A stretch of DNA of 64,000 nucleotides from Cucumibacter marinus DSM 18995 (GTDB taxonomy: Bacteria; Pseudomonadota; Alphaproteobacteria; Rhizobiales; Devosiaceae): assembly GCF_000429865.1 (NCBI RefSeq), contig NZ_AUCR01000001.1:248001-312000 (forward strand), in the 5' to 3' direction. The position numbers and the translations under genes were made by a program. Position 1 is the stretch's first letter; each line of letters starts with the position of its first letter. The notes under the pieces were generated by a model. It was not told the origin of the DNA and did not search any database. It was given only the letters and a program-made list of their open reading frames with translations. Shown in pieces: positions 19,135 through 30,045 of the stretch.

Positions 19135-21170
19135 TACAGAAGGCCCCCGGTGGCGATCGCCCAGGTAATCAGAGCGGCAACCCCGATCAGCATCGCGAAG
19201 GCGTAGTGATAGAGATAGCCGGATTGCAGCCTGACGACGCGATCGGTGACGTCTTTCACCCTGGCGGCGAGGCCGCCCACGATGATGCCGTCGATCAGCC
19301 AGTCGTCAAACCCGCGCCACAGCGCACGGCCAAGCCATTTCGCAGGGCGCACGAAGATGAAGTCGTAGAGCTCGTCGAAATACCACTTGTTCAAGAGGAA
19401 CTGGTAGAGCCCCGAATGCTCCGCGGCCAGGGCCTTGGGCAGGTCCGGGCGGCGGATATAGAACTGCCACGCCACGAGGAACCCGATGATCATGGCGATG
19501 GCGGGCGACCATTTCACCCAGAGCGCCACATGGTGCGCTTCCTCGATGACATGCTCGTCGACAACGATGGCGTTCCTGAAGAAGGCTGTCACATGCTCGG
19601 CATTGGCGAAGAACACTTCGTGGAACAACACCCCGGAAAGCACCGCGCCGGCAGCCAGCACATAGAGCGGGATCATCATGACGTTCGGGCTCTCATGGGC
19701 ATGGCTGTAGGTCTCGCGCGACGCGCGGGTCTTGCCATGGAAAGTGAGATGCACGAGGCGCCAGGAATAAAAGCTCGTGAACACGGCGGCGATGACCAGC
19801 ATCCAGAAGGCGAAATCGCCGGCGGCGGTATGAGCGCCAGCCGCACTTTCGATGATCGCGTCCTTGGAGAAGAAGCCCGCGAAACCGATCGGCGTGCCCG
19901 GAATGCCAACACCGGTCAGCGCCAGCGTGCCGATCATCATCATGGCATAGGTCAGCGGGATCTTGGTCCTCAGCCCACCCATTTTGCGCATGTCCTGCTC
20001 GTGATGCATCGCGTGGATCACCGACCCGGCGCCAAGGAACAACAGCGCCTTGAAGAAGGCGTGGGTGAACAGGTGGAAGATGCCGGCCGAATAAGCGCCG
20101 AGGCCGAGCGCGACGAACATGTAGCCGAGCTGAGAACAGGTCGAATAAGCGATGACGCGCTTAATGTCGTTCTGCACTAGGCCAACCGTCGCCGCAAAGA
20201 AGGCGGTGATTGCCCCGACATAGATGACGACGGTGAGCGCGACTTCCGAGGCTTCGAACATCGGCGACAGGCGCGCGACCATGAACACACCGGCGGTCAC
20301 CATGGTGGCGGCGTGGATGAGCGCGGAGACGGGTGTCGGGCCTTCCATCGCGTCCGGCAGCCAGGTGTGCAGCAGGAACTGGGCCGATTTGCCCATGGCG
20401 CCAAGGAACAACAGAAGGCAGATGACGGTCATCGCATCCCACTGGCCCCACAGGAAGTCGATGGTGACGCCTTCCATGTGCGAGACCTGGGCGAAGGCTT
20501 CATCGAAATTGATGCTGCCGAGCATCATGAAGGCACCGAAGATACCGAGGGCGAAACCGAAGTCCCCTACCCGGTTGACGATAAAGGCCTTCATGGCCGC
20601 GGCATTGGCAGAGGGCTTCTTGTACCAGAAGCCGATCAGCAGATAGGACGCCAGCCCCACGCCTTCCCAGCCAAAGAAGAGCTGCAGGAAGTTGTCCGCG
20701 GTCACCAGCATCAGCATGGCGAAGGTGAACAGCGACAGATAGGCGAAGAAGCGCGCGCGGTGCGGGTCTTCGTGCATGTAGCCGATAGAATAGATGTGCA
20801 CGAGGGCCGACACCGTTGTGACGACGACCAGCATGACCCCGGTCAGCGTGTCGACGCGGATCATCCAGTCGAGGCTGAGGTCCCCGACATGGACCCAGCT
20901 GAACAGGGTAACCTTGGTGCTCTCGGCCAGCGCAAAGGCGGCGTGAGCCGCCTCCTCGCCATGACCGGCAGCTTCCGCTCCGTGCTCGGCGCCGCCGCCC
21001 GCGAACAGGATGCCCAGGAACACGATCCAGGAGCACAGCCCGGCCAGGACCAGCAGCGACGAAGTGATGATTTCAGCGGGCCGGTGTCCGATCGACCGCC
21101 CGAGCAGGCCGGCGACGAGCGCACCTAGCAGGGGCGCCAGGACGATGACCTGGAAGAGAAACGCCTGCAC
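19134..21170 (-). CDS. nuoL: NADH-quinone oxidoreductase subunit L
   Basis: This is the largest antiporter-like subunit, at the distal end of the membrane arm, with a C-terminal lateral helix. The 678-residue protein shows [58 protein letters not shown] and [17 protein letters not shown] His/Ala-rich loop ([20 protein letters not shown]) between the first helices is species-specific. It follows nuoK by five bases. Confidence 0.97.
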   Translation of the reverse strand: MQAFLFQVIVLAPLLGALVAGLLGRSIGHRPAEIITSSLLVLAGLCSWIVFLGILFAGGGAEHGAEAAGHGEEAAHAAFALAESTKVTLFSWVHVGDLSLDWMIRVDTLTGVMLVVVTTVSALVHIYSIGYMHEDPHRARFFAYLSLFTFAMLMLVTADNFLQLFFGWEGVGLASYLLIGFWYKKPSANAAAMKAFIVNRVGDFGFALGIFGAFMMLGSINFDEAFAQVSHMEGVTIDFLWGQWDAMTVICLLLFLGAMGKSAQFLLHTWLPDAMEGPTPVSALIHAATMVTAGVFMVARLSPMFEASEVALTVVIYVGAITAFFAATVGLVQNDIKRVIAYSTCSQLGYMFVALGLGAYSAGIFHLFTHAFFKALLFLGAGSVIHAMHHEQDMRKMGGLRTKIPLTYAMMMIGTLALTGVGIPGTPIGFAGFFSKDAIIESAAGAHTAAGDFAFWMLVIAAVFTSFYSWRLVHLTFHGKTRASRETYSHAHESPNVMMIPLYVLAAGAVLSGVLFHEVFFANAEHVTAFFRNAIVVDEHVIEEAHHVALWVKWSPAIAMIIGFLVAWQFYIRRPDLPKALAAEHSGLYQFLLNKWYFDELYDFIFVRPAKWLGRALWRGFDDWLIDGIIVGGLAARVKDVTDRVVRLQSGYLYHYAFAMLIGVAALITWAIATGGLL

Positions 21171-21175
21171 TTGTC

Positions 21176-21490
21176 CTAGCCTTTCATCATGTTGATGTCG
21201 TCAACGGCAATCGTGCCCCGATTGCGGAAGAAGACGACGAGAATGGCGAGGCCGATGGCCGCCTCGGCGGCCGCGACGGTGAGGATCATCAAGGCGAAGA
21301 CCTGGCCGGCCAGATCGCCGAGATGGGCGCTGAAAGCCACGAAGTTGATGTTGACCGCCAGAAGGATCAGTTCGATCGACATCAGGATGATGATCACGTT
21401 CTTGCGGTTCAGGAAGATGCCGAACACGCCGAGCGTAAACAGGATGGCGGCGACGGTCAGAAAATGCCCGAGCCCGATTGCAGGTGTCAT
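21176..21490 (-). CDS. nuoK: NADH-quinone oxidoreductase subunit K
   Basis: This small three-helix subunit of the membrane arm takes part in proton translocation. At 104 residues it has the standard length. The conserved segment [26 protein letters not shown] carries the essential membrane Glu, and a second block reads [13 protein letters not shown]. It is nine bases downstream of nuoJ. Confidence 0.97.
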   Translation of the reverse strand: MTPAIGLGHFLTVAAILFTLGVFGIFLNRKNVIIILMSIELILLAVNINFVAFSAHLGDLAGQVFALMILTVAAAEAAIGLAILVVFFRNRGTIAVDDINMMKG

Positions 21491-21499
21491 AATAGCCCC

Positions 21500-22108
21500 C
21501 TAGATCCCCTTGCCGCTCTCGACCTTCACAACCTCGACGGCATCCTTGGGACGCCGGCCCACCTGGGTGGCGATGTCCTGACGGCGGACGCCGGGCTTGT
21601 GACGGAGGGTGAGAACGATGGCGCCGATCATGGCAACGAGCAGCACGATGCCGGCGGCTTCGAACAGATAGACGTAACGCGTGTAGATGACCTGGCCGAG
21701 CGCACGGGTGTTTTCGACCCCGGCATCAATCGGCAGCACGCTTCCGCCGGCGACCTCCGGCGTGATGAACCAGGATCCCGCGACCATCAGAAGCTCAAGC
21801 CCGAAGATGATGCCGACCACGATGGCGATGGGCATGTATTGCAGCATGCCCTTGCCCAGCTCGGCGAAATCGACGTCGAGCATCATGACGACGAACAGGA
21901 ACAGCACCGCGACCGCGCCGACATAGACGACGATCAGGATGAGCGCGAGGAATTCGGCGCCCGCCAGCATGAAGATGCCAGCGGCGTTGACGAAGGCCAG
22001 GATCAGGAACAGCACCGAGTGGACGGGATTGCGCGAGGCAATCACCATCAGCGCCGAGGCGATGCAGATGGCCGAGAAGATATAGAAGAAAAAGAGCGGG
22101 AGGGTCAT
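21500..22108 (-). CDS. nuoJ: NADH-quinone oxidoreductase subunit J
   Basis: This five-helix membrane subunit of complex I has 202 residues. The conserved block AALMVIASRNPVHSVLFLILAFVNAAGIFMLAGAEFLALILIVVYVGAVAVLFLFVVMML contains the pi-bulge helix of the E-channel. The C-terminus is a polar cytoplasmic tail. It follows nuoI by eight bases. Confidence 0.97.
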   Translation of the reverse strand: MTLPLFFFYIFSAICIASALMVIASRNPVHSVLFLILAFVNAAGIFMLAGAEFLALILIVVYVGAVAVLFLFVVMMLDVDFAELGKGMLQYMPIAIVVGIIFGLELLMVAGSWFITPEVAGGSVLPIDAGVENTRALGQVIYTRYVYLFEAAGIVLLVAMIGAIVLTLRHKPGVRRQDIATQVGRRPKDAVEVVKVESGKGI

Positions 22109-22116
22109 CGCATCTG

Positions 22117-22605
22117 TTACCTGTAGGGCGCGTCGAGCGCCTGGTTGCGGGCCAGTTCACGCTCCCAGCGATCGCCGTTGGACAGGAGCTTGTCCTTGTC
22201 GAAGTAAAGCTCCTCTCGGGTTTCGGTCGCGAATTCGAAATTGGGGCCCTCAACGATCGCATCGACCGGGCAGGCCTCCTGGCAGAAACCGCAATAGATG
22301 CACTTCACCATGTCGATGTCGTAGCGCACCGTACGGCGGGTGCCGTCGTTCTGGCGCGGGCCGGCCTCGATGGTGATGGCCTGCGCCGGGCAGATCGCTT
22401 CACACAGCTTGCAGGCGATGCAACGCTCCTCGCCGTTCGGGTATCGGCGCAGGGCGTGCTCCCCGCGGAAACGCGGGCTCACCGGTCCCTTTTCGAAGGG
22501 ATAGTTGATGGTCGGCTTGTGCTTGAAGAAATAGCGCATCGCCAAAAAGAACGTCGAGACGAACTCTCTGAGCAGGAGCGAATTGAGGAACTGAACGAAC
22601 CGCAT
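22117..22605 (-). CDS. nuoI: NADH-quinone oxidoreductase subunit I (2 x 4Fe-4S)
   Basis: This ferredoxin-like subunit carries clusters N6a and N6b on the way to quinone. From the ATG at 22605 it is 162 aa. The cysteine sets are C62-x2-C65-x2-C68-x3-C72P and C102-x2-C105-x2-C108-x3-C112P, both complete. I rejected a longer ORF start at 22671 because it would overlap nuoH and adds an unrelated Ala/Arg-rich leader. The gap to nuoH is ten bases. Confidence 0.97.
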   Translation of the reverse strand: MRFVQFLNSLLLREFVSTFFLAMRYFFKHKPTINYPFEKGPVSPRFRGEHALRRYPNGEERCIACKLCEAICPAQAITIEAGPRQNDGTRRTVRYDIDMVKCIYCGFCQEACPVDAIVEGPNFEFATETREELYFDKDKLLSNGDRWERELARNQALDAPYR

Positions 22606-22615
22606 CTTGCTCTCC

Positions 22616-23713
22616 TTACGCCATGCCGCCGTGCCAGCCCCAGCCCGTGAGCTGAAGGACGAAGGCAACAACGAAGATCATGACAATCGAGATAGGCAGG
22701 AAGACTTTCCAGCCGAGCCGCATGAGCTGGTCATAGCGGTAGCGGGGAACGAAGGCCTTGACCATGGCGAACATGAAAAACACCAGGCAGACCTTGAGAA
22801 TGAACCAGACCGCGCCGGGCACCCAGTTGAGCGGCGGAATGTCGAGGGGCGGCAGCCATCCACCCATGAACAGGATCGTGGTGAGCGCGCACATCAGGAC
22901 GATGGCGACATACTCGCCAAGCATGAACATCATGTAGGGGGTGGAGCCGTATTCGACCATGAAGCCGGCGACGAGCTCGGATTCCGCCTCCGGCAGGTCG
23001 AAAGGCGGCCGGTTGGTTTCCGCCAGGGCCGAGATGAAGAACACCACGAACATGGGGAACAGCGGCAGCCAGAACCAGTTGAGGAACGACGCCCAGGGAA
23101 TGCCGAGCCAGTGGGCGAGCCCCATTTCCTGCTGCGCCTGAACGATATGGGTCAGGTTGAGCGAACCGACACACAGCAGCACGGTGATGATGACAAAGCC
23201 GATCGAGACTTCATAGCTCACCATCTGGGCCGCCGAGCGCAGAGCGCCGAGGAACGGGTATTTCGAGTTCGACGCCCAACCGCCCATGATGACGCCGTAA
23301 ACGCCGAGCGAGGAAATCGCGAAGATATAGAGGATGCCGACATTGATGTCGGCCAGCGCCCAGCCTTCCGCGATCGGCACCACGGCCCAGGCGCTTAGCG
23401 CGAGCAGCACGGTGACGAGCGGGGCAAGCAGGAACACGGTTTTGTCGGCGCCGGCCGGGATCAGCGGCTCCTTGAAGACGAACTTCATCAGGTCGGCAAA
23501 ACTCTGGAACAGACCAAACAGCCCGACCACGTTCGGCCCCTTGCGGATCTGGACGGCGGCCCAGATCTTGCGGTCGGCCAAAAGCACATAGGCGACGAAC
23601 AGCAAGAGCGTCACCAGCAGAAGCAAGGCCTTGTAGACAAAGCCGATCTGCGTGCCGAGGCCGAGAAAGGGAATGCCGAGAAGGTAGTCGGCGGCAGTTG
23701 CGATGAATTCCAT
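22616..23713 (-). CDS. nuoH: NADH-quinone oxidoreductase subunit H
   Basis: This membrane subunit forms the quinone-binding chamber. The 365-residue protein contains the family motifs [77 protein letters not shown] and [25 protein letters not shown], in that order. It starts four bases after the nuoG stop. Confidence 0.98.
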   Translation of the reverse strand: MEFIATAADYLLGIPFLGLGTQIGFVYKALLLLVTLLLFVAYVLLADRKIWAAVQIRKGPNVVGLFGLFQSFADLMKFVFKEPLIPAGADKTVFLLAPLVTVLLALSAWAVVPIAEGWALADINVGILYIFAISSLGVYGVIMGGWASNSKYPFLGALRSAAQMVSYEVSIGFVIITVLLCVGSLNLTHIVQAQQEMGLAHWLGIPWASFLNWFWLPLFPMFVVFFISALAETNRPPFDLPEAESELVAGFMVEYGSTPYMMFMLGEYVAIVLMCALTTILFMGGWLPPLDIPPLNWVPGAVWFILKVCLVFFMFAMVKAFVPRYRYDQLMRLGWKVFLPISIVMIFVVAFVLQLTGWGWHGGMA

Positions 23714-23717
23714 GGCC

Positions 23718-25790
23718 TTACTCCGCCGCCTGCTTCTGACCGAGGGCGAGTTGCGAACATTCGGCCATGACTGCCGAAGCGCGCGCGATGGGGTTGGTCA
23801 GGTAGAAATCGCCGACCGGGGAGATGAGCGCGGCGCCGGAGGGCTTGGCCTTGCCGGCGAGCTTTTCGATATCGGATGGATCGCCGATGGCGATCTCGTC
23901 CCAGCCCGACATATGCGGCACATCGTTGTGCAGCGCGGCGCGAAGCTGGGTCATGCTGTCGAAGCCGAGCGGCGAACCGAGTTGACCGGAAATAGCGCGG
24001 AAGATCGCCCAGCCTTCCTTGGCGTCACCCGGCGGGAACACGGCGCGGTTGGCGAGTTGAACCCGCCCCTCGGTGTTCACATAGGTGCCGTTCTGCTCGG
24101 TATAGGCGGCGGCAGGCAGGATGAGGTCTGCGCGGTGGGCGCCGGCATCGCCATGGCTGCCCACATAGATGACCTTCGCTTCGCCGAGAGCATTGACGTC
24201 GATCTCGTCAGCGCCCAGCAGGATGACCGTGTCGATGTCGCCCGCCTGGGCCCCTTCGATGATCGCAGCCGTGTCCTTGCCGTCCTTGCCCGGCACGAAG
24301 CCGATATCGAGGCCACCGACGCGGCTGGCCGCGTTGTGCAGCACCCCGAAGCCGTTCCAGCCGTCCTTGATGGCGCCGAGCTTCTTGGCGGCCTCGGCGG
24401 CGAGCTTGACGGTGGCGTCGGCGTCAGGACCGGTGAAAGCCCCCTCGCCCACCAGCACCAGCGGACGCTCGGCCTTGAAGGGCGGGTTGTCGATCGCCTT
24501 GGCGATGGCATCCGCACCAGTGCCGAGATGTTCGTAGTCGTAACGCAGGTCGCCGCCCTCGCCGATCACGGCAATGGGGAACGGGCCTTGGCGGAAGCGC
24601 TTGCGGATGCGGGCGTTGAGAACCGCCGCTTCCTTGCGCGGATTGGCGCCGATGATCAGCAGTGCGTCGGCATCCTCAATCCCGGCAATGGACGGGTTGA
24701 ATATGTAGGACGCGCGGCCATTGGCGGGATCCATCACCGAACCAGCCGGACGGCAATCGAGGTTCGGCGACGCCATGGCACCCATCAAGACCTTGAGGGC
24801 ATACATGTCTTCGACCGATGCCATATCGCCGGCGATCGCGGCGACCTTGTCGCCGGCCTTGCCCTTGAGCTCCTTGGCCACAGCGGCCAGAGCCTCGGTC
24901 CAGGAAACCGGCTGCAAGCGCTTGTTTTTCTTCACATAAGGCCGGTCGAGGCGCTGGGATTTGAGACCGTCCCAGATGAACCGGGTCTTGTCCGAGATCC
25001 ACTCTTCGTTCACCGCCTCGTTGACGCGCGGCATGACGCGCATCACTTCGCGACCGCGGCTGTCGACGCGGATATTCGAGCCGACCGCGTCCATCACGTC
25101 GATGGTTTCGGTCTTGTTGAGCTCCCAGGGCCGCGCCTGGAACGCATAGGGCCGCGAGGTCAGCGCGCCGACCGGGCATAGGTCGATGACATTGCCCTGC
25201 AGCTCGCTCGACATGGCGCTTTCGAGATAGGTGGTGATCTCGGCGTCCTCGCCACGGCCGATGAGGCCGAGCTCGGAGATACCGGCCACTTCGGTGGTGA
25301 AGCGCACACAGCGGGTGCAGTGGATGCACCTTGTCATGATCGTCTTGACCAGCGGACCGATATACTTGTCTTCAACCGCGCGCTTGTTCTCGTGATAGCG
25401 CGAAGAATCCACGCCATAGGCCATGGCCTGGTCCTGCAAATCGCATTCCCCGCCCTGGTCGCAGATCGGGCAATCGAGCGGATGGTTGATCAGCAGGAAT
25501 TCCATCACGCCTTCGCGGGCCTTCTTGACCATCGGCGTGTTGGTGAAGACCTCGGGCGGCTGCCCCTCGGGCCCAGGACGCAGGTCGCGTACGCCCATGG
25601 CGCAACTTGCCGCCGGCTTGGGCGGGCCGCCCTTCACCTCGACAAGGCACATGCGGCAATTGCCGGCGACCGAAAGGCGCTCGTGATAGCAAAAGCGCGG
25701 AATTTCAGCGCCCGCCGCCTCACACGCCTGCATCAGGGTGTAGTGATCGGGGACTTCGATTTCCTGTCCGTCGACTTTGATCAGGGTCAT
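23718..25790 (-). CDS. nuoG: NADH-quinone oxidoreductase subunit G
   Basis: This large peripheral-arm subunit carries a 2Fe-2S and several 4Fe-4S clusters (N1b, N4, N5). The 690-residue protein starts with a ferredoxin domain ([14 protein letters not shown]...CRMCLVE) and a His-Cys3 site region ([18 protein letters not shown]). The CxxC...C cluster [12 protein letters not shown] follows near residue 157. The C-terminal half is the molybdopterin-oxidoreductase-like fold without cofactor. A second extended cluster motif (N7) is not obvious. Confidence 0.97.
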   Translation of the reverse strand: MTLIKVDGQEIEVPDHYTLMQACEAAGAEIPRFCYHERLSVAGNCRMCLVEVKGGPPKPAASCAMGVRDLRPGPEGQPPEVFTNTPMVKKAREGVMEFLLINHPLDCPICDQGGECDLQDQAMAYGVDSSRYHENKRAVEDKYIGPLVKTIMTRCIHCTRCVRFTTEVAGISELGLIGRGEDAEITTYLESAMSSELQGNVIDLCPVGALTSRPYAFQARPWELNKTETIDVMDAVGSNIRVDSRGREVMRVMPRVNEAVNEEWISDKTRFIWDGLKSQRLDRPYVKKNKRLQPVSWTEALAAVAKELKGKAGDKVAAIAGDMASVEDMYALKVLMGAMASPNLDCRPAGSVMDPANGRASYIFNPSIAGIEDADALLIIGANPRKEAAVLNARIRKRFRQGPFPIAVIGEGGDLRYDYEHLGTGADAIAKAIDNPPFKAERPLVLVGEGAFTGPDADATVKLAAEAAKKLGAIKDGWNGFGVLHNAASRVGGLDIGFVPGKDGKDTAAIIEGAQAGDIDTVILLGADEIDVNALGEAKVIYVGSHGDAGAHRADLILPAAAYTEQNGTYVNTEGRVQLANRAVFPPGDAKEGWAIFRAISGQLGSPLGFDSMTQLRAALHNDVPHMSGWDEIAIGDPSDIEKLAGKAKPSGAALISPVGDFYLTNPIARASAVMAECSQLALGQKQAAE

Positions 25791-25799
25791 TTCGCCGCC

Positions 25800-27107
25800 C
25801 TATTCCGCCGCAACGGACGGCACCGCGCCGTCCGGGTTGGCGTTGTATGTGTATTCGTCGATCCGCTCTTCGATGACATCGCGGAAGTTGCGGATGAGGC
25901 CCTGGATCGGCCAGGCCGCCGCATCGCCGAGCGCACAGATGGTGTGGCCCTCGACCTGCTTGGTCACTTCGAACAGCATGTCGATCTCGCGCTTTCCGGC
26001 TTCGCCGCGGACCATGCGTTCCATCACCCGCATCATCCAGCCGGTGCCTTCACGGCACGGCGTACACTGGCCACAGCTCTCATGCTTGTAGAAAGCCGCA
26101 AGCCGCCAGATCGCCTTGATGATGTCGGTCGAATTGTCCATGACGATCACCGCCGCGGTGCCGAGCGAGGAGCCGACATCGCGCAGGCCGTCGAAATCCA
26201 TCAGCGCGTCGGGCATGTTCTCGCCGCGCACGCAAGGCACAGATGAACCGCCGGGGATCACCGCCAGCAGATTGTCCCAGCCGCCGCGAATGCCACCGCA
26301 ATGGCGGTCGATCAGTTCGCGGAAGGAGACGCCCATTTCTTCTTCGAAAGTCGCCGGCTGATTGACGTGGCCGGAAACGCAGAACAGCTTGGTGCCGGTG
26401 TTGTTCTCTCGGCCAAGGCCTGAGAACCAGGAGCTGCCGCGCTTGAGGATCTCCGGCACCACGGCAATCGATTCAACATTGTTGACCGTGGTCGGACAGC
26501 CATAAAGCCCCATGCCCGCGGGAAAAGGCGGCTTGAGGCGGGGCTGGCCCTTCTTGCCTTCAAGGCTTTCGAGGAGCGCAGTCTCTTCGCCGCAGATATA
26601 GGCGCCGGCACCATGGTGGACATAGATATCGAAGTCCCAGCCATGGACGTTGTTCTTGCCGATGAGGTTGGCGTCATAGGCCTGCTGGACAGCAGCCTCG
26701 AGACGCTCACGTTCGCGGATGAACTCGCCGCGCACATAGATATAGGCCGCATGTGCATCCATGCCGCGTCCCGCCAACAGGCAGCCCTCGACGAGGTGAT
26801 GCGGGTCATGGCGCAGGATCTCGCGGTCCTTGCAGGTGCCCGGCTCGGATTCGTCGGCATTGACGACCAGGTAATGCGGACGGCCATCGTTCTGCTTGGG
26901 CATGAACGACCATTTGAGGCCGGTGGGGAACCCTGCCCCGCCGCGCCCGCGCAGTCCTGATGCCTTCACCTCGTCTGTCAGCCAGTCGCGGCCCTTGTCG
27001 ATCAGGGCCTTGGTGCCCGACCAGGAGCCCCGCGCCTTGGCGCCTTCAAGGCCCCAGTCGCCCTGGCCATACAGATTGGTGAAGATGCGGTCCTTGTCAC
27101 TCAGCAT
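25800..27107 (-). CDS. nuoF: NADH-quinone oxidoreductase subunit F (NADH/FMN binding)
   Basis: This subunit binds NADH and FMN and carries cluster N3. The 435-residue protein has the FMN/NADH glycine-rich motif [15 protein letters not shown] (about residues 53-68), [19 protein letters not shown], and the cluster ligands in [15 protein letters not shown] near residue 350. It starts one base after the stop of the small membrane protein gene. Confidence 0.98.
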   Translation of the reverse strand: MLSDKDRIFTNLYGQGDWGLEGAKARGSWSGTKALIDKGRDWLTDEVKASGLRGRGGAGFPTGLKWSFMPKQNDGRPHYLVVNADESEPGTCKDREILRHDPHHLVEGCLLAGRGMDAHAAYIYVRGEFIRERERLEAAVQQAYDANLIGKNNVHGWDFDIYVHHGAGAYICGEETALLESLEGKKGQPRLKPPFPAGMGLYGCPTTVNNVESIAVVPEILKRGSSWFSGLGRENNTGTKLFCVSGHVNQPATFEEEMGVSFRELIDRHCGGIRGGWDNLLAVIPGGSSVPCVRGENMPDALMDFDGLRDVGSSLGTAAVIVMDNSTDIIKAIWRLAAFYKHESCGQCTPCREGTGWMMRVMERMVRGEAGKREIDMLFEVTKQVEGHTICALGDAAAWPIQGLIRNFRDVIEERIDEYTYNANPDGAVPSVAAE

Positions 27108-27108
27108 G

Positions 27109-27318
27109 TCACTCAGCCTTCTGCCGCGTCAGTTTGAAGCCCAGCCAGCCGGCAACGCCGATCGCGGCGCCGATTGCGGTGGCAAGCCAGTCCGGAATGC
27201 CCAGCGAAGCGGCGGTGTTGATCACCGAGATCACCAGGATGGCAACCACGACAGCCACCACGCCGATGATCAGATCAACGATGCCGAACTTGACCGGCTG
27301 TTTTTGTTCGTCCGCCAT
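27109..27318 (-). CDS. Small two-helix membrane protein between nuoE and nuoF
   Basis: The 69-residue ORF is tightly packed: its ATG overlaps the nuoE stop region (27318) and its stop is one base from nuoF. After a charged start ([15 protein letters not shown]) come two hydrophobic segments, residues about 13-34 and 45-61, and a basic tail (KLTRQKAE). I do not recognise it as one of the fourteen core subunits. Its position implies co-translation with complex I, so it may be an accessory or assembly factor; that is inference. Confidence 0.8.
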   Translation of the reverse strand: MADEQKQPVKFGIVDLIIGVVAVVVAILVISVINTAASLGIPDWLATAIGAAIGVAGWLGFKLTRQKAE

Positions 27319-28355
27319 CAGCGCGGCTCCTTGCCGAAGCGCTTGCGGTATTCCTCGGCGCCGCCGGTTGCCAGTGCGTCAGCCTGTTCGAGCCAATTGT
27401 CGCGCTCGATGCGGCCCTTGAAATTCAGCCGTTCATCGACCTGGGCGATCTGCTCAGGCGTGAAATTGGCGATCTGGGCGTATTTGGTAATGCCGAGAGC
27501 ATGCAGTTTGCCCTCGATGACCTTGCCGACGCCGGATATCAGCTTGAGATCGTCGGGGTCGCCTGCCGGACGGTCAAACAGGGCGTCCTTTTCGGCCTCG
27601 GCCTCCTTCTGGGAAACCTTGGCACTGTCATCAGGGCCCTCAACGGCCGGGGCCGATTCCTCGGTCACCTGGGCCTTCTTGCCCTTGGCGACCGGCTTGC
27701 CGCTGTCACCCTTGTTGGACTTTGGTGCCGATGCAGCCTTGTGATCGATATCCGTCAGCGTGGTCTGACCGCCTTCAGCAGCAGAGAAGACGCGGTCGAT
27801 CTGCGGCCCGGGCTTGATTGTGTCGCCCTTGCCGGCGGCAAAGGCATCGATGATCTCTTCGAGCCGCTCGGGGGTCAGATCTTCATAAGTGTCGCGGCCG
27901 ATCAGCACCATCGGGGCGTTGACGCAAGCGCCGAGGCACTCGACCTCTTCCCAGCTCATGGTGCCATCTTGGCTGGTCTTGAAGGGCTCGGCGTTGATCT
28001 TCTTCTGACAGACCGAACGCAGATCCTCGGCCCCGCGCAGCATGCACGGCGTGGTGCCACAAACCTGGATATGGCCGTTGGTGCCCACGGGCTTGAGCTG
28101 GAACTGGGTATAGAACGTCGCGACCTCGAGCACCCGGATATAGGGCATCGAAAGCCGGTCGGCGATGTGCTCGATGGCAGCCTTGGTCACCCAACCTTCC
28201 TGATCCTGTGCCCGCATCAGCATCGGGATCACCGCAGAGGCCTGGCGGCCTTCGGGGAAGTTGTTGACGAAGCCCTTGGCCCAATCCTCATTCTCTTTGG
28301 AGAAGGCAAAGGCTTGCGGTTGGACATGGTCCTCGGCGAGGCGGCGTACAGACAT
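27318..28355 (-). CDS. nuoE: NADH-quinone oxidoreductase subunit E with C-terminal helix-hairpin-helix-like module
   Basis: Residues 1 to about 200 are NuoE proper, the thioredoxin-fold subunit with 2Fe-2S cluster N1a; the ligands are visible as CGTTPC and ECLGAC. The protein then continues through a low-complexity charged linker into a tail starting DDLKLISGVGKVIEGKL and containing [13 protein letters not shown]. This tail matches the C-terminus of S2 at 3990-4190. At 345 aa it is about twice the E. coli length. Extended NuoE forms occur in Alphaproteobacteria; the purpose of the tail is unknown to me. Confidence 0.96.
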   Translation of the reverse strand: MSVRRLAEDHVQPQAFAFSKENEDWAKGFVNNFPEGRQASAVIPMLMRAQDQEGWVTKAAIEHIADRLSMPYIRVLEVATFYTQFQLKPVGTNGHIQVCGTTPCMLRGAEDLRSVCQKKINAEPFKTSQDGTMSWEEVECLGACVNAPMVLIGRDTYEDLTPERLEEIIDAFAAGKGDTIKPGPQIDRVFSAAEGGQTTLTDIDHKAASAPKSNKGDSGKPVAKGKKAQVTEESAPAVEGPDDSAKVSQKEAEAEKDALFDRPAGDPDDLKLISGVGKVIEGKLHALGITKYAQIANFTPEQIAQVDERLNFKGRIERDNWLEQADALATGGAEEYRKRFGKEPR

Positions 28356-29545
28356 TAGCGATCAACCTCTCCGAACACGATATCGAGAGAGCCGAGAACT
28401 GCGGCGACGTCGGCCAGCATGTGCCCGCGGCACATGAAATCCATGGCCTGCAGATGGGCAAAGCCGGGCGCGCGCAGCTTGCAGCGATAGGGTTTATTGG
28501 TACCGTCGGAGACGACATAGACACCGAATTCGCCTTTCGGCGCCTCGACGCAGGCGTAAACCTCGCCTTCGGGAACCTTGTAGCCTTCGGTGTAGAGCTT
28601 GAAGTGGTGGATGAGGCCTTCCATCGACCGTTTCATCTCACCGCGTTTGGGCGGCACGATCTTTCCATCAGTCGCAGAGACCGGCGTGTTGCCCTTGTCC
28701 GAATTCAGCAGTTCGATGCACTGCTTCATGATCCGGACCGACTGGCGCATCTCTTCCATGCGAATGAGATAGCGGTCGTAGCAGTCGCCGTTCTTGCCGA
28801 TCGGAATATCGAATTCGAGATCCGCATAGCATTCATAGGGCTGGGATTTGCGCAGGTCCCAGGCCGCGCCCGAACCACGCACCATGACGCCCGAGAAGCC
28901 CCAGGCCCAGGCCTCTTCCAGCGAGACCACGCCGATATCGACATTGCGCTGCTTGAAGATGCGGTTTTCGGTCAGAAGGCCTTCGATATCGTCACAGACC
29001 TTGAGGAACGGGTCGCAGAAGCCCTCGATATCGTCGATCAGGTCCTGCGGCAGATCCTGATGCACACCGCCCGGACGTACATAGGCCGCATGCATGCGCG
29101 AGCCCGAGGCGCGCTCATAGAAGACCATGAGCTTTTCGCGCTCTTCAAAACCCCAAAGCGGCGGGGTGAGTGCGCCAACATCCATGGCCTGGGTGGTGAC
29201 GTTGAGAAGGTGCGACAGGATCCGACCGATTTCGGAATAAAGTACGCGGATCAATTGGCCGCGATACGGCACTTCGATACCCAGCAGCCGTTCGACGGCG
29301 AGCGCGAAGGCGTGCTCCTGGTTCATCGGCGCGACATAGTCGAGCCGGTCGAAATACGGCACCGCCTGCAAATAGGTCTTGTGCTCGATCAGCTTCTCGG
29401 TGCCGCGGTGAAGCAAGCCGATATGCGGATCGACGCGCTCGACGACTTCGCCATCGAGTTCCAGCACAAGACGCAACACGCCGTGGGCCGCCGGATGCTG
29501 CGGCCCGAAGTTGATGTTGAAGTTGCGGACTTCGGCTTCAGACAT
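28355..29545 (-). CDS. nuoD: NADH-quinone oxidoreductase subunit D
   Basis: This 49-kDa homologue contributes to the quinone site. The 396-residue protein has the N-terminal [21 protein letters not shown] (quinone-site His), [28 protein letters not shown], and the C-terminal [28 protein letters not shown]. Its start is separated from the nuoC stop by 500 bases, unlike the near-contiguous spacing elsewhere in the operon. An inserted element fills that space. Confidence 0.98.
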   Translation of the reverse strand: MSEAEVRNFNINFGPQHPAAHGVLRLVLELDGEVVERVDPHIGLLHRGTEKLIEHKTYLQAVPYFDRLDYVAPMNQEHAFALAVERLLGIEVPYRGQLIRVLYSEIGRILSHLLNVTTQAMDVGALTPPLWGFEEREKLMVFYERASGSRMHAAYVRPGGVHQDLPQDLIDDIEGFCDPFLKVCDDIEGLLTENRIFKQRNVDIGVVSLEEAWAWGFSGVMVRGSGAAWDLRKSQPYECYADLEFDIPIGKNGDCYDRYLIRMEEMRQSVRIMKQCIELLNSDKGNTPVSATDGKIVPPKRGEMKRSMEGLIHHFKLYTEGYKVPEGEVYACVEAPKGEFGVYVVSDGTNKPYRCKLRAPGFAHLQAMDFMCRGHMLADVAAVLGSLDIVFGEVDR

Positions 29546-29567
29546 GAGATCGCTCCGCGATCTGGCC

Positions 29568-30015
29568 AGTAGCGAGTAGCGAATAGCGAATTGCGTTTTC
29601 CGCTGTCATTGCTTGTTCTCCAGGTTACGGATCAACGACCGCAACATCTTTCCGATCTCGTTACTCAATCCCAGCAGAGGCTGGGCGTTGGTATCAGTCA
29701 TCAACTCAACTCGTCGAGACAGAATGATGTGTGTTTCCAGTTCCTTCAAAGAGCCTTGGGCGACCCGCAGAAAGTGCACAAACGAGTTTGTCGTCTGCCT
29801 GCCGTGCCCCTCAGCAATGTTGGCAGCGACTGACGCCGCGGCCCTGCGTATCTGGCTGGTTAGTCCGAATGCTTCTTCGCGCGGAAAACTGCGCGTCGTT
29901 TCATAGCATCGGACGGCCAGATCCATTGCGGCCTGCCATACTCTGAGATCTTTGTAGGATTCGATCGTCGTGCCGTTCTCCTTCCCTATTCCCTATTGGC
30001 TATTCACTATTCGCT
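29568..30015. mobile_element. Small inserted element bounded by imperfect inverted repeats, carrying a four-helix-bundle gene
   Basis: The left edge (29568-29591) reads AGTAGCGAGTAGCGAATAGC. The complement of the right edge (about 30015-29990) reads CAGCGAATAGTGAATAGCCA, an imperfect match. The right edge also has repeated CCCTATT units. These edges enclose one four-helix-bundle ORF in the middle of the nuo operon. Short 'TAGCGAATAG' repeats often flank such genes in proteobacterial genomes, and the related 23S intervening-sequence proteins behave as hitchhiking elements. No transposase is present, so the mobility mechanism is unknown. Confidence 0.6.
29606..29971 (-). CDS. Four-helix-bundle protein (23S rRNA intervening-sequence / S23 family)
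   Basis: The sequence shows the family pattern SYKDLRVWQAAMDLAV...SQIRRAAASVAANIAEGHGR...FVHFLRVAQGSLKELETHI. The recognisable N-terminus begins 15 codons before the first ATG (29926). No ATG, GTG or TTG exists between the upstream in-frame TAG and that point, but AAGGAG (29983-29978) is correctly placed six bases before an ACG at 29971. I therefore give an ACG start, perhaps a mutated ATG, and 121 aa. The function of the family is unknown. Confidence 0.75.
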   Translation of the reverse strand, partial: TTIESYKDLRVWQAAMDLAVRCYETTRSFPREEAFGLTSQIRRAAASVAANIAEGHGRQTTNSFVHFLRVAQGSLKELETHIILSRRVELMTDTNAQPLLGLSNEIGKMLRSLIRNLENKQ

Positions 30016-30045
30016 GATGAGCCACCGTCGCTTCAACAGCCTCCA

